Positions 19,070 to 30,300 of a stretch of DNA of 54,213 nt are shown here, in pieces. The translations under genes were made by a program, and so were the position numbers. The DNA is taken from positions 1 through 54,213 of the forward strand of contig NZ_JBHTMU010000030.1 of the NCBI RefSeq assembly GCF_042679605.1, written 5' to 3'. Source of the stretch: Litorisediminicola beolgyonensis (GTDB lineage Bacteria; Pseudomonadota; Alphaproteobacteria; Rhodobacterales; Rhodobacteraceae). The number at the start of each line of letters is the position of its first letter. Positions within the stretch are counted from its first letter, which is position 1. The notes beneath the pieces are model-generated. The model saw only the letters and a program-made list of their open reading frames with translations. It did not search any database and was not told where the DNA came from.

Positions 19070-20482
19070 ATGACCCGTTATCCCCGCGACTTGACCGGCC
19101 ACGGTCAGACCCCTCCCGATCCGAACTGGCCCGACGGCGCGAAGATCGCCGTGCAGATCGTGCTGAACTACGAAGAGGGCGGCGAGAACAACGTGCTCCA
19201 CGGGGATGCCGCTTCTGAGGCGTTCCTGTCCGAGATCACCGGCGCCGCACCCTGGCCGGGCCAGCGGCACTGGAACATGGAGACGATCTACGAATACGGC
19301 GCCCGCGCCGGGTTCTGGCGGCTCCACCGCATGCTCGGGCACCTGCCGATCACCGTCTACGGCGTCGCCACGGCGCTCGCCCGCGCGCCCGAACAGCTTC
19401 GCGCGATGCAGGAGGCGGGCTGGGAGATCGCGAGCCACGGGCTCAAATGGATCGAGCACAAGGACATGCAGCCCGAAGAAGAGCGCGCCCAGATCCGCGA
19501 GGCGATCCGGCTGCACGAAGAGGTCACCGGCGCGAAACCGCGCGGCTGGTACACCGGGCGCTGCTCGATGAACACCATCGACCTGGCGGCCGCCGAGGGT
19601 GATTTCGCCTATATCGCAGACAGTTACTCCGACGAGTTGCCGTACTGGATGAAGGCCGGGGGCAAGGATCAGCTGATCGTGCCCTACACGATGGATTGCA
19701 ACGACATGCGGTTCGCGATCCAGGCGGGCTTCACCGAAGGCGGCCAGTTCGAGCGCTATCTCGTCGACAGTTTCGACACGCTCTACGCCGAGGGTCAGGA
19801 CGGCGCGCCGAAGATGATGTCGATCGGCCTGCATTGTCGGCTGGCCGGGCGTCCGGGACGCGCGGCGGCGCTGAAGCGCGCGCTCGACCACATGGCGGCG
19901 CATGAGGGCGTCTGGTTCGCGACGCGCCTCGAGATCGCCGAGCATTGGGCCGCGACGCATCCGCCCTCGCAGAGGCCGCGCCCCTCCGACATGGACCGCG
20001 CGACATTCGTCGACGCCTTCGGCGGGATCTTCGAGCACTCGCCCTGGATCGCCGAGCGCGCCTTCGAGCGCGAGCTTGGCCCCACCCATGACACCGCGCT
20101 CGGCATCCACTCCGCGCTGGCGCGCGTCTTCCGGACCGCCAGCGAGGACGAGCGCCTGGGCGTTCTCCGCGCCCATCCCGACCTCGCGGGCAAGCTGGCC
20201 GCGGCGAAGCGGCTGACGGCGGAGTCGACCGCCGAACAGGCGAGCGCCGGGCTCGACGCCCTGACCGATGCCGAGCGCGCGCGCTTCACCGAGCTCAACA
20301 GCGCCTACACGGTCAAGTTCGGTTTCCCGTTCATCATCGCCGTCCGCGATCACGACAAGGCGGGCATCCTCGCTGCCTTCGAGCGCCGCCTCGAGAACGA
20401 CCGCGCTGACGAGTTCGCCGAAGCCTGCGCGCAGGTCGAGCGCATCGCCGAGCTGCGCCTGGTCGAGAAGCTCGGGGCATGA
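19070..20482 (+). CDS. Fused allantoinase (PuuE) / OHCU decarboxylase (UraD)
   Basis: The 470-aa protein joins two enzymes. Residues 1 to about 300 are a polysaccharide-deacetylase-fold allantoinase of the PuuE type (NYEEGGENNVL, the EYGARAGFWRL segment, ASHGLKWIEHKDM). From about 305 to the end is OHCU decarboxylase, with HPDLAGK (His near residue 369) and NSAYTVKFGFPFIIAVR. The protein therefore makes S-allantoin from OHCU and opens it to allantoate, two consecutive steps that follow UraH. An AGGAG site 7 nt before ATG 19070 fixes the start. Its stop overlaps the allA ATG (ATGA). Such fusions are known in alphaproteobacteria. Confidence 0.93.
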   Translation: MTRYPRDLTGHGQTPPDPNWPDGAKIAVQIVLNYEEGGENNVLHGDAASEAFLSEITGAAPWPGQRHWNMETIYEYGARAGFWRLHRMLGHLPITVYGVATALARAPEQLRAMQEAGWEIASHGLKWIEHKDMQPEEERAQIREAIRLHEEVTGAKPRGWYTGRCSMNTIDLAAAEGDFAYIADSYSDELPYWMKAGGKDQLIVPYTMDCNDMRFAIQAGFTEGGQFERYLVDSFDTLYAEGQDGAPKMMSIGLHCRLAGRPGRAAALKRALDHMAAHEGVWFATRLEIAEHWAATHPPSQRPRPSDMDRATFVDAFGGIFEHSPWIAERAFERELGPTHDTALGIHSALARVFRTASEDERLGVLRAHPDLAGKLAAAKRLTAESTAEQASAGLDALTDAERARFTELNSAYTVKFGFPFIIAVRDHDKAGILAAFERRLENDRADEFAEACAQVERIAELRLVEKLGA

Positions 20483-20961
20483 CGCGCCGGATCACGCCCG
20501 AGCCCCTGACCGCCGAGGCCTTCGCCCCCTTCGGCGAGGTGCTGGAGGCCACGGGCGCGCCGGACAGGATCATCAACCAGGGGCTCTGCGGGCGCTACCA
20601 CGATTGCGCGACGCTGGATTTTACCTCGGGCCGCGCCGGGATCAGCCTCTTCAAGGCCGATCTCCGCGCGCGGCCCTACCGGCTCGAGATGGTCGAGCGC
20701 CATCCCGAGGGCAGCCAGGCGTTTCTGCCGATGGACCCGGAGCCGTTCCTGGTGATCGTCGCGCCCGACGAGGGCGGCGTGCCGGGGGTGCCGCGAGCCT
20801 TTCTCACCGCACCGGGGCAGGGCGTGAACTTCGCCCGCGGGACATGGCACGGCGTCCTGACGCCGCTCGCGGGATCGGGGCTCTTCGCGGTGATCGACCG
20901 GATCGGGGAGGGCGCGAATCTCGAGGAACACTGGTTCGAGGAGCCCTTCTTCATCGACTGA
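20479..20961 (+). CDS. allA: Ureidoglycolate lyase
   Basis: The 160-aa cupin-fold enzyme cleaves (S)-ureidoglycolate to glyoxylate and urea, the last step of purine-ring use. Family motifs include ITPEPLTAEAFAPFGEVLE, the ERHPEGSQAFLPM region with metal-site His/Glu, and GTWHGVLTPL near the C terminus. The ATG overlaps the preceding fusion gene (ATGA), so both are translated together. The permease follows 51 nt later on the same strand and is probably part of the same transcript. Confidence 0.93.
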   Translation: MTRRITPEPLTAEAFAPFGEVLEATGAPDRIINQGLCGRYHDCATLDFTSGRAGISLFKADLRARPYRLEMVERHPEGSQAFLPMDPEPFLVIVAPDEGGVPGVPRAFLTAPGQGVNFARGTWHGVLTPLAGSGLFAVIDRIGEGANLEEHWFEEPFFID

Positions 20962-21012
20962 GCGCTCGGGACAGGGCGCGAGACCTCCAACAGGGACAAG
21001 GAGACACGCGAC

Positions 21013-22422
21013 ATGACGGACACATCCATCGGCACACCTGACCAGCTCAGGGACCCGAACTACCTGCCGCCGCTGGTCAAATCGGTGCCGCTCGGCATCC
21101 AGCACGTGCTTGCGATGTTCGTGTCGAACGTCACGCCCGCGATCATCGTCTGCGGCGCGGCGGGCTTCGGTTTCGGGTCGAACAGCCCCGACTTCCCGCA
21201 GATGCTCTACATGATCCAGATGTCGATGTTCTTCGCGGGCATCGCCACGCTGATCCAGACCATCGGGATCGGCCCGGTGGGCGCCAAGCTGCCCATCGTG
21301 CAAGGCACCTCCTTTGCCTTCATCCCGATCATGATCCCGCTCGTCGCGGGCAAGGGCGTGGACGCCATCGGCATCCTCATGGGCGGGATCGTGGTCGGCG
21401 GCCTCTTCCACGCCTGCCTCGGCTTCTTCATCGGGCGCATCCGCTTCGCGCTGCCGCCGCTCGTGACCGGGCTCGTGGTGACGATGATCGGACTGGCGCT
21501 CGTCCGGGTCGGCATCCAATACGCGGCGGGTGGCGTGCCCGCCATCGGGACCGAGGAATACGGCTCGCTCCAGAACTGGTTCGTGGCGCTGGTCGTGATC
21601 GTCGTGACGCTGGGCCTCAAGTTCTTCACCCGCGGGATGCTCTCGGTCTCGGCGGTGCTTCTGGGCCTTGTCGCGGGCTATCTCGTGGCGATCCCGCTCG
21701 GCATGGTGAATTTCGGCAATATCGGCCGCGCGGCGCCGCTCGCCCTGCCGGATTTCGGGCATTTCGGCTTCGAGTTCTCCATCGCCGCGATCATCGGCTT
21801 CTGCCTGATGGGCTTCGTCTCGGCGGTCGAGACGGTGGGTGACGTTTCGGGCATCACCAAGGGCGGCGCGGGCCGCGAGGCGACCGACAAGGAGATCCAG
21901 GGCGCGACCTTTGCCGACGGTGTGGGCACCGCCGTCGCGGGGCTCTTCGGGGCGCTGCCCAACACCTCGTTCAGCCAGAATGTCGGCCTGATCGCCATGA
22001 CCGGCGTGATGAGCCGCCATGTCGTGACCATCGGCGCGGTCTTTCTGATCCTCTGCGGGCTGGTGCCCAAGGTCGGCGCGGCGATCTCGACCGTGCCGAT
22101 CGAGGTTCTGGGCGGCGGTGTCATCGTGATGTTCGGCATGGTCGTCGCGGCGGGCGTGTCGATGCTCTCGGATGTCAGTTGGACCCGGCGCAACATGGTG
22201 ATCTTCGCGATCTCGCTGTCGCTGGGCCTCGGGCTGCAGCTCGAACCGGGCGCGCTGCAATATGTGCCGGGCACGCTCAAGGTGCTCCTGACCTCGGGCA
22301 TCCTTCCCGCGGCGTTCCTCGCGATCGTGCTGAACCTGCTTCTGCCCGAGGATCTGCCCGGCGAGGCGACCGAGGAGATCTCGGGCGGCATGGCCTCGCA
22401 TGGTGCGAAGCCCGCGAAGTAA
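21013..22422 (+). CDS. NCS2/NAT family purine permease (uric acid/xanthine type)
   Basis: The 469-aa protein has about 12-14 hydrophobic helices and the NAT signature QNVGLIAMTG (within TSFSQNVGLIAMTGVMSR), plus the conserved Gln/Glu region FVSAVETVGD. NAT carriers import xanthine, urate or uracil with protons or sodium. Its place after puuE-uraD and allA, and before the allE gene, argues for urate or xanthine uptake feeding this pathway. A strong AGGAG-type site (acaaggag) lies upstream. An intrinsic terminator follows at 22442. Confidence 0.92.
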   Translation: MTDTSIGTPDQLRDPNYLPPLVKSVPLGIQHVLAMFVSNVTPAIIVCGAAGFGFGSNSPDFPQMLYMIQMSMFFAGIATLIQTIGIGPVGAKLPIVQGTSFAFIPIMIPLVAGKGVDAIGILMGGIVVGGLFHACLGFFIGRIRFALPPLVTGLVVTMIGLALVRVGIQYAAGGVPAIGTEEYGSLQNWFVALVVIVVTLGLKFFTRGMLSVSAVLLGLVAGYLVAIPLGMVNFGNIGRAAPLALPDFGHFGFEFSIAAIIGFCLMGFVSAVETVGDVSGITKGGAGREATDKEIQGATFADGVGTAVAGLFGALPNTSFSQNVGLIAMTGVMSRHVVTIGAVFLILCGLVPKVGAAISTVPIEVLGGGVIVMFGMVVAAGVSMLSDVSWTRRNMVIFAISLSLGLGLQLEPGALQYVPGTLKVLLTSGILPAAFLAIVLNLLLPEDLPGEATEEISGGMASHGAKPAK

Positions 22423-22441
22423 CGCCCTGCGATGAAACGAG

Positions 22442-22475
22442 AAGAGCCTGCCCGGGCGATCGGGCAGGCTCTTTC
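22442..22475. terminator. Terminator between permease and allE
   Basis: A perfect 13-bp stem (22442-22454 with 22461-22473) with a 6-nt loop is followed by T residues on the plus strand. The AAG/CTT ends also give a T-flank on the minus strand, so it can terminate both converging genes. Confidence 0.85.
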
Positions 22476-22494
22476 ATTTGGCGGGGGGGAAGCG

Positions 22495-23313
<819 letters not shown>

Positions 23314-23425
23314 TGAAGAAAATCCGTCTTGTTCGGCGACTTGGCCAGTATGCAGCGACGGGATCACCGCCGCCAGCACCGGCGCGGCAACAGGTGCCTT
23401 CGGTTTCAGGCGAAAATCGGACGGG

Positions 23426-24055
23426 TCAGTTTTTGGCGGAGAGATCGCGCAGGTCGCGCAGCTTTTCCAGCGGCTGCAGACCGCGATCATACGCCGATTC
23501 GAGACTGCCGATCACCGCGTCGACCAGCGGATCGGCCGGCGAGCGCTTGAGGATCCGTGCCGCGCTGCCCACGGTGGACAGAAGATTGCCCATCGCATGC
23601 ACCGCCTCGCCGAGTGCCGCCCGGGTCTCGTCCAGAGCGGCCAGTTCAGGGCGCTCGTTGGCGTTCGCGGGATGGCGCACGGGATCGGAATGCTGCGAGA
23701 TCGCGAGCAGGTTCATGACCGTTCCGTCGGGTTCGGGCAGCGGGTAGATCGCGATGGTCCAAGGCGTCTCGCCCATCATCTCTTCCAGCGACACGCTTTG
23801 CCCGGAGAACGCGGTCTCGAGAGCGGCTTCGATCCGGTGGCGGGACGTGCCCTCCCACAGATCGGCCCAGCGGCGATTGCAGAACTGTTCGGCGGTCAGG
23901 CCGACCAGATGCAGCCCGCGCCGATTCACGTGCCGGATGACGCCATCGCGGTCGATCGTCTTCACGCATAGCTCGGAGTGATCCGACAGCAGATCGAGCA
24001 TCTGCATGACCGAATCGGGTCGAACGTGTTGAAGCCTTGATGAGTCGCTCGTCAT
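23426..24055 (-). CDS. PAS domain protein with DHp-like helix, no ATPase domain
   Basis: The 209-aa cytoplasmic protein has a PAS domain (about residues 15-122, IDRDGVIRHVNRRGLHLVGLT typical) followed by a two-helix segment with EAVHAMGNLLSTVG. His153 and Asn157 sit like the H and N of the HDFNNLL phospho-acceptor box of PAS kinases. The protein then ends, with no HATPase_c region. It may be a phosphotransfer or dimerisation partner (inference). It lies 54 nt downstream of the bacteriophytochrome on the same strand, so it is likely cotranscribed. Confidence 0.7.
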   Translation of the reverse strand: MTSDSSRLQHVRPDSVMQMLDLLSDHSELCVKTIDRDGVIRHVNRRGLHLVGLTAEQFCNRRWADLWEGTSRHRIEAALETAFSGQSVSLEEMMGETPWTIAIYPLPEPDGTVMNLLAISQHSDPVRHPANANERPELAALDETRAALGEAVHAMGNLLSTVGSAARILKRSPADPLVDAVIGSLESAYDRGLQPLEKLRDLRDLSAKN

Positions 24056-24109
24056 GCATCCCCCGGGGTGATGGGCCAGATTAGCACGAAAACCGCCAGA
24101 TCCAACGGC

Positions 24110-26677
24110 TTATTTCCGAGACATCAGCCCCAGCGAGGACAGGGCGCCCATGATCGACGCGCTTGAGAACGGCTTTTGCAGGATCTTGCACGGCGGGTAG
24201 AGCTTGGTGACGCTCTCGACATCGCCATACCCGGTCGCCAGCGCGAAGGGCACGCCCTTGGCCGCAAGAGCCTCGGCCACCGGCACCGACTGCTTGCCGC
24301 CGAGATTGACGTCGAGAAGGGCGAACTCGTAGTCCTGCGTCGCCACGCGTTCGAGCGCTTCCTCGATCCCCGCGCAGATATCGACCTCGCTCGCGCCGAG
24401 ATCGCTCAGCATGTCGGCGGCATCCATCGCGATGATCATCGTGTCCTCGAGCACCATCGCGCGACCGGAGAGGCCCGCCTGTGCGGTTTCGGCGCCGCCC
24501 TGGATCGCGCGGAGCGGCAGGACATTCGCCGTCGAGGAGATATGTTCTGCGGGCACCAGGAAGCGTGCCTCGACGCCGGTGACGATATACGAGACCTTCG
24601 CCTCGCCGCCCAGCTCGTAGGGGATCGAGCGCTCGATGATCGCGGTTCCGAAGCCGCGCCGCTCGGGTTTCTGGACCGCGGGACCGCCGCGCTCGCGCCA
24701 GTCGATGACCAGGTCGCCCGCGGCGTTCAGCGACAGATCGACCTCGGCACGTCCGCCCTTGGCCGACAGACCTCCGTATTTCACCGAGTTCGTGACCATC
24801 TCGTGCAGGACGAGAGCGAGGGTCGTGTAGGCATCGGGGCTGACCATCACGTCCTCGCCCGAGATCCGGGCGCGGTCCGGGTCGTCCAGATAGGCGGCGA
24901 ACTCATGCTCCAGCATCTCGTGCAGCGAGGCCGGACCCCATTCCTTGCGCGTCAGCTGGTCATGCGCCCGGGCCAGCGACTGGATGCGACCGTCGAGGCT
25001 CTTGGCGAAATCCGCCGTGCTCATGTCCTGGGTGCGGGTCTGGGACAGGAGGCTGCGCATCAGGTTGAGGATATTGCGCACGCGGTGGTTCAGCTCGGCG
25101 ATCAGGAGCTCCTGATGCTCATGCGCCCGCGCACGTTCGGCATTGGCGGCGTCCGAAACCCGGAGGAAGACCTCCAGCAGAAGGCTGCGCAACAGGTCGG
25201 CGGCATGACGATCGCTCTCGGACCAGGGCGCGCAGCGCCCCTCGACGGTCTCGCGCCAGGCCTCGAAGCTCTTGCGCGGTGTCAGGCGGTCGCCGTTCGG
25301 GCCCTCCTGAACGCCCTTGGCCGGCTCGCCGGCCCAGGCGACGTTGCGCGGGATCTCCCGGCGGCAGAGCAGGAGATAATCGCGCGGCGTCCGCGAGATC
25401 GGAATGGCCAGCACGCCCGCGCAGGTCTTCGCGAACTCCTCGGCATGGGGCATGAGCTGCGACAGCTTGTCGGTGCTGTAGACGCGAGAGGCCGCGGTGG
25501 TGTTCAGGAGCCCTTCCAGCGTCATCAGATCGGCCTCGGAGGGGGTGTCGCCCGAGCGGTGAAAGCGCCCTTGGGTGACCAGAACGACCCCGTCATGCGG
25601 GATCACCGCGCGCAGGTCATCGGAGACGGACAGGAGGCTTGCCTCGAGCGTGTCGCCCTCGGCCAGGTGGTTCATCAGCTTGCGCTGCAGGTTCTGGGTC
25701 CGGGATTGGGATTCGTTGCGCTCTCCCTCCTGGCGCCGGGTCAGCTCGTAGGAGAAGAGATGCGCGAAGAGCTCGATGGCGGTGCGCTGTTCGAACTCGA
25801 GGTAATGCGGGCTCTGGTGGTGGCAGGCGAAGAGGCCCCAGAGCTTGCCGTCCTTCATGATCGACACCGACATGGACGCCGCGACGCCCATGTTGCGCAG
25901 GTATTCGAGATGGATCGGCGACACGGCGCGGGTCACGGCCAGCGACAGGTCGAGGGGCGTGCCCTCGGGCGAGCGGGCCGGAATGATCGGCACGCCCTCG
26001 TCGGACACATCGGCGATCAGGCGCAGAAGCGACCGTGTATAAAGCGCGCGCGCCTGCACCGGGATGTCGGAGGCCGGAAAGTGCAGGCCCAGGTATTTCT
26101 GTCCCGTCTGGCGGCGGCTTTCGGCGACGACCACGCCGGAGTGATCCTCCTGGAAGCGGTAGACCATGACCGAATCGAAGCCCGAGAGGGCGCGCACGGC
26201 ACGGGCAGCCTCGCGCAGCATGTCGTCGGGACTGGCCGCGTCGCGGATGCGCTGGATCAGCGGGTAGGTCTGGGCAAGAGCATCGCCGTCGCGCTCGCCG
26301 CGCTTCGGTTCGAACTCGAGGATCAGGTGGCGCCCGCTTTGGTGGATCGACACGTCGAAGCGGCGATCCTGAACGACGAGATCGAAGATCCGGGTCGCGT
26401 TCGAGCCCGATTCGAGCATCCGCAGACGGTTGCGGATCTGACGCAGCGCGGCGGGCGGCAGCAGGTCCGACAGGGGCTTGCCGAGCGGCGTCGCGAAGGA
26501 CGGGCCGATGATGTCGGCGGCGTTCTCCGAGGCGTGCTGCACCAGCCAGTCCGACGACACGGCGAGAAGCGCGCCGTAGCGCTGCGTCCGGCCGAGAATG
26601 TGGATCGGCTCGCGGTCGCAATTCGTCAGGGTGACCGGGCCGGTGTCCGGCGCGGTTCGCGATGGGTTACGGTCCAT
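24110..26677 (-). CDS. Bacteriophytochrome hybrid: PAS-GAF-PHY, HWE kinase, receiver
   Basis: The 855-aa red/far-red sensor has the biliverdin-binding Cys20 (NCDREPIH), a PAS-GAF-PHY module with PASDIP at 201-206, His256 and His286 near the chromophore, and the PHY-tongue motif PRKSF at 467-471. The transmitter is an HWE kinase: phospho-acceptor His531 in AELNHRVRN, N-box His625/Asn630 and the WxE pair Trp660/Glu662 in DWRERGG. A C-terminal receiver follows (acidic pair Glu744/Asp745, phospho-acceptor Asp789, Lys835), so it is a single-chain hybrid. Its start overlaps the heme oxygenase gene by 11 bp. No output regulator lies next to it. Confidence 0.93.
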   Translation of the reverse strand: MDRNPSRTAPDTGPVTLTNCDREPIHILGRTQRYGALLAVSSDWLVQHASENAADIIGPSFATPLGKPLSDLLPPAALRQIRNRLRMLESGSNATRIFDLVVQDRRFDVSIHQSGRHLILEFEPKRGERDGDALAQTYPLIQRIRDAASPDDMLREAARAVRALSGFDSVMVYRFQEDHSGVVVAESRRQTGQKYLGLHFPASDIPVQARALYTRSLLRLIADVSDEGVPIIPARSPEGTPLDLSLAVTRAVSPIHLEYLRNMGVAASMSVSIMKDGKLWGLFACHHQSPHYLEFEQRTAIELFAHLFSYELTRRQEGERNESQSRTQNLQRKLMNHLAEGDTLEASLLSVSDDLRAVIPHDGVVLVTQGRFHRSGDTPSEADLMTLEGLLNTTAASRVYSTDKLSQLMPHAEEFAKTCAGVLAIPISRTPRDYLLLCRREIPRNVAWAGEPAKGVQEGPNGDRLTPRKSFEAWRETVEGRCAPWSESDRHAADLLRSLLLEVFLRVSDAANAERARAHEHQELLIAELNHRVRNILNLMRSLLSQTRTQDMSTADFAKSLDGRIQSLARAHDQLTRKEWGPASLHEMLEHEFAAYLDDPDRARISGEDVMVSPDAYTTLALVLHEMVTNSVKYGGLSAKGGRAEVDLSLNAAGDLVIDWRERGGPAVQKPERRGFGTAIIERSIPYELGGEAKVSYIVTGVEARFLVPAEHISSTANVLPLRAIQGGAETAQAGLSGRAMVLEDTMIIAMDAADMLSDLGASEVDICAGIEEALERVATQDYEFALLDVNLGGKQSVPVAEALAAKGVPFALATGYGDVESVTKLYPPCKILQKPFSSASIMGALSSLGLMSRK

Positions 26678-27257
26678 CCGTCACTCCTTCGGCGCCCAGA
26701 CCCGCAAGGCGGGCCGAGGCGGCATAGATGTCAAAGCCAAGCGCGGCATCTGTGGCGATGCGCTGCGCCATCGGCTGATCAGGAACGAGCGCGTCGAGGC
26801 GCGCCCGGAAGGCGGTCCAGGCGCCACCGGGAGGCGGCAGCCGGAAATAGAGGGGCAGGGGTAGGGCAAGCGCCGTCAGGCGACGCGCCAGAACCTCGGT
26901 GCCGAGGCGCGAGCCCAGCACGATATACCCGACCGCGAGCGTGTCGAGCGGCCGGGGCAGCGCGATGTCCGGCAAACGTGACGCAGCGTCGCCCAGATCG
27001 CCTTCGAGCGCCGCGATCATGTCCGACAGCGTCGCCGCTTCCTCGGCCGGAGGCGCACCGTCGCGGCCGCGCCGAAGCGCGCGGGCGGCGATCAGCTGCG
27101 CGGACAGGAAACGCGACATCAGCGGCGCGGGATCGTCCATGAAGGGCGAAAACAGCGATTCCACGCGGTCATGCGCGGGCTGGGTGGCCCGGCGCAGGAC
27201 ACTATGGAAGCCCGGTTCGCCTAGGCGATCCGGCCTGTTGGGTGCGCGATTGGGCAC
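26667..27257 (-). CDS. bphO: Biliverdin-producing heme oxygenase (BphO)
   Basis: The 196-aa helical protein cleaves heme to biliverdin, the phytochrome chromophore. The proximal heme ligand is His29 in LRRATQPAHDRVE, and the distal-helix glycine region is GYIVLGSRLGTEVLARRL. Its 3' end overlaps the bacteriophytochrome start by 11 bp, so enzyme and apoprotein are translated together, the usual bphO-bphP pairing. The start is ATG at 27257; the promoter must lie in 27258-27370, which I could not resolve. Confidence 0.9.
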   Translation of the reverse strand: MPNRAPNRPDRLGEPGFHSVLRRATQPAHDRVESLFSPFMDDPAPLMSRFLSAQLIAARALRRGRDGAPPAEEAATLSDMIAALEGDLGDAASRLPDIALPRPLDTLAVGYIVLGSRLGTEVLARRLTALALPLPLYFRLPPPGGAWTAFRARLDALVPDQPMAQRIATDAALGFDIYAASARLAGLGAEGVTDGP

Positions 27258-27370
27258 GGTAGGAGTGGGGCTCCGGTGTCAGGACATTCGGACGGGCAGC
27301 TGTCACCCGGATCTGACGTTAACGATCCTTGCAGGGAAAATAAAGGTGAGTCTTGAGTTTGAACTCGCGA

Positions 27371-30300
27371 CTATCCCAATTCCCTCAACCGCTCCAAAGC
27401 GCCCGACAGGGCCTTTTGCTCGTCCTCTTTCTGCGCCAGCGTCTCGCGGGTTTCCTCGACCACGTCCTCGGGCGCGCTTTCGACGAATTTCGGGTTCCTG
27501 AGCCGTCCCGACAGTCCGGCGATCTCCTTGTCGAGCTTGGCGAGGCTCTTCTCGAGCCGCGCGATCTCTTCGGCGACGTCGATGATCCCTTCGAGCGGCA
27601 AGCCGAAGGTCGCGCCCTCGACCGCGATGGTCACCGTGCCCTTCGGGAAGGCGTCGGTCTCCGACAGGCTCTCGATCCGGGCCAGGCGGGTGATCAGCGA
27701 CGCGTTCCGCTCCCAGGCGGAGCGGCCCGCCGCGTCGATCTGGCTGACCAGCATCGGCACATGGAGACCCGCGGGCACATGCATCTGCGCCCGGGCCGAG
27801 CGCACGCCCTCGATCAGCGAGATCACCCAGGACATCTCGCGATCCGCGGCCGGATCGGCGAGATCGGCCGCGCTGTAGTCCGGCCAGTCGGCATGGACGA
27901 GCATCCGCTCGCGCGGGGCCAGCGTCGCCCAGAGCTCTTCGGTGATGAAGGGCATGATCGGGTGCAGGAGGATCAGGCACTGGTCGAGCACCCAGGCCAT
28001 CGTCGCGCGGGTCTCGGCCACGACGGCCTCGTCCTCGGACGAGAAGAGCGGCTTCGAGAACTCGACATACCAGTCGCAGACCTTGCCCCAGACAAAGGCG
28101 TAAAGCCCGTTCGCGGCATCGTTGAACCGGTATTCGGCAAGGGCCGCATCGACGGCTTTGCGCACGCGCGCGGTCTCGCCGATGATCCAGCGGTTCGCGG
28201 TCTGGCTGGCCTCGGGGCGTGTGCCTGTCGCGCCCTCGAAAACGCCGTTCATCTCGGCGAAGCGGCAGGCGTTCCAGAGCTTGGTGCCGAAATTGCGGTA
28301 GCCCGCGATGCGGTCCTTCGACAGCTTCAGGTCGCGCCCCATCGCCGCCATCGCGGTGAGCGTGAAGCGCACCGCGTCGGCACCGTACTCGTCGATCAGG
28401 TCGAGCGGATCGAGCACGTTGCCGAGGGATTTCGACATCTTCTTGCCCTTCTCGTCGCGGACGAGCGCGTGGACATAGACCGTCGAGAAGGGTTTTTCGC
28501 CGACCACCGCGTATTGCATCATCATCATCCGGGCGACCCAGAAGAAGATGATGTCGAAGCCGGTGATCAGGACCGAGGTCGGGAAGTAGCGCGCCAGCTC
28601 CGGCGTCCGCTCGGGCCATCCGAGCGTTCCGATCGGCCAGAGGCCCGACGAGAACCACGTGTCGAGCACGTCGGGATCGCGCCAGACCGGGTAGACCAGA
28701 TGCGTCGGGTCCTGGTTGAGGTTGTACTCGGCGAGGCTTTCGGCGAGCCGCTGGATCGCCTCCGCGCGGTCGGCCACTTCGACGACGCGGGCGGCATGCA
28801 GCGGCGCGGGCAGGGCGCGCAGGTCGGCATGGAACTTGTCGGCCAGCGCCTCGAGATCGGCGGCGCAGTGATAGGTCGGCTCGGCGTGGTTATAGGCGCC
28901 TTCCGACAGGAGCCGCATCAGCTCGACCTCGTCGAGCGCGGCATCGCCCTCGTCATCGGTGAAGCCGGTGTTCCAGACGTCGAGCCCGTACCAGACCGGG
29001 ATTTGGTGGCCCCACCAGAGCTGGCGCGAGATGCACCAGGGCTCGATATTCTCGAGCCAGTGGAAATAGACCTTGCGGTCGCGCTCTGGCAGGATTTCGG
29101 TCTCGCCGCTGCGCACCGCGTCGAGCGCGGGGCCGACGATCTTGTCGGCATCGACGAACCACTGGTCGGTGAGCATCGGCTCGATCACCACCTTCGAGCG
29201 GTCGCCGAAGGGCTGCATAATCGGCTTCGACTCGACCAGCGGCACGAGCGTCTCGGTGCGGTCCTCGCCGCCTTCTTCGGGTGCGAGCGGCTTTGTGGCT
29301 TGTCTGCCGAGGCGCGGATCGCTCTCGGGCACCATCACCGCGAGACCTTCCTCGGTGATCTGCCGGACCACGGCTTCGCGAGCGGCGAGGCGGTCGAGGC
29401 CGCGCAGCTCGTCGGGCACGAGGTTGATCGCGTCGACCTCGGCCTCCGAGAGCGTCCGCGCGCCCTTGGCGACCTCCATCGCCGTGGCGGCGGCCTCGGC
29501 GTAGGGCGCACCGTCTGCGCGCATCTGCGCGCGGGTGTCCATCAGCCGGTAGCAGGGGATGCCGCCGCGCTTGGCGACCGCGTAGTCGTTGAAATCATGC
29601 GCGCCGGTGATCTTGACCGCGCCCGAGCCGAACGCGGGATCGGGATACTCGTCGGTGATGATCGGGATCAGGCGGCGATGCTCCTTGGGCCCGACCGGGA
29701 TCTCGCAGAGCTGCCCGACGATGGGCGCGTAGCGCGCGTCCGAGGGATGCACCGCGACCGCGCCGTCGCCCAGCATGGTCTCGGGCCGGGTCGTTGCGAT
29801 GGAGATGTAATCGCGCTCTTCCTCGAAGAGCACGTTGCCGTCCTCGTCGCGCTCGACATAGGTGTAGGTCGCTCCGCCCGCGAGCGGATACTTGAAGTGC
29901 CACATATGGCCGGGCACTTCGATATTCTCGACCTCGAGATCCGAGATCGCGGTCTCGAAATGCGGGTCCCAGTTCACCAGCCGCTTGCCGCGGTAGATCA
30001 GGCCCTTTTCGTACATGTCGACGAAGACCCGGATCACCGCGTCGTGGAAGTTACCCTCTTCCCCCTCGGGCGCACCGGGTGCGCCGGACATGGTGAAGGC
30101 TTCGCGCGACCAGTCGCAGGAGGCGCCGAGGCGCTTCAACTGCCCGATGATCGTGCCGCGGCTCTTGATCTTCTGCTGCCAGACCCGCTCGAGAAACGCT
30201 TCGCGGCCCATCTCGGTGCGCGAGGGCTCGCCATTGGCGGCCATCTCGCGCTCGGTGACCATCTGGGTCGCGATGCCCGCATGGTCGGTGCCCGGCTGCC

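Noticed and set aside
27318..27322. GTTAAC as a CtrA half-site before valS end
   Set aside because: Only one half-site is present and it lies downstream of valS, not in a promoter.
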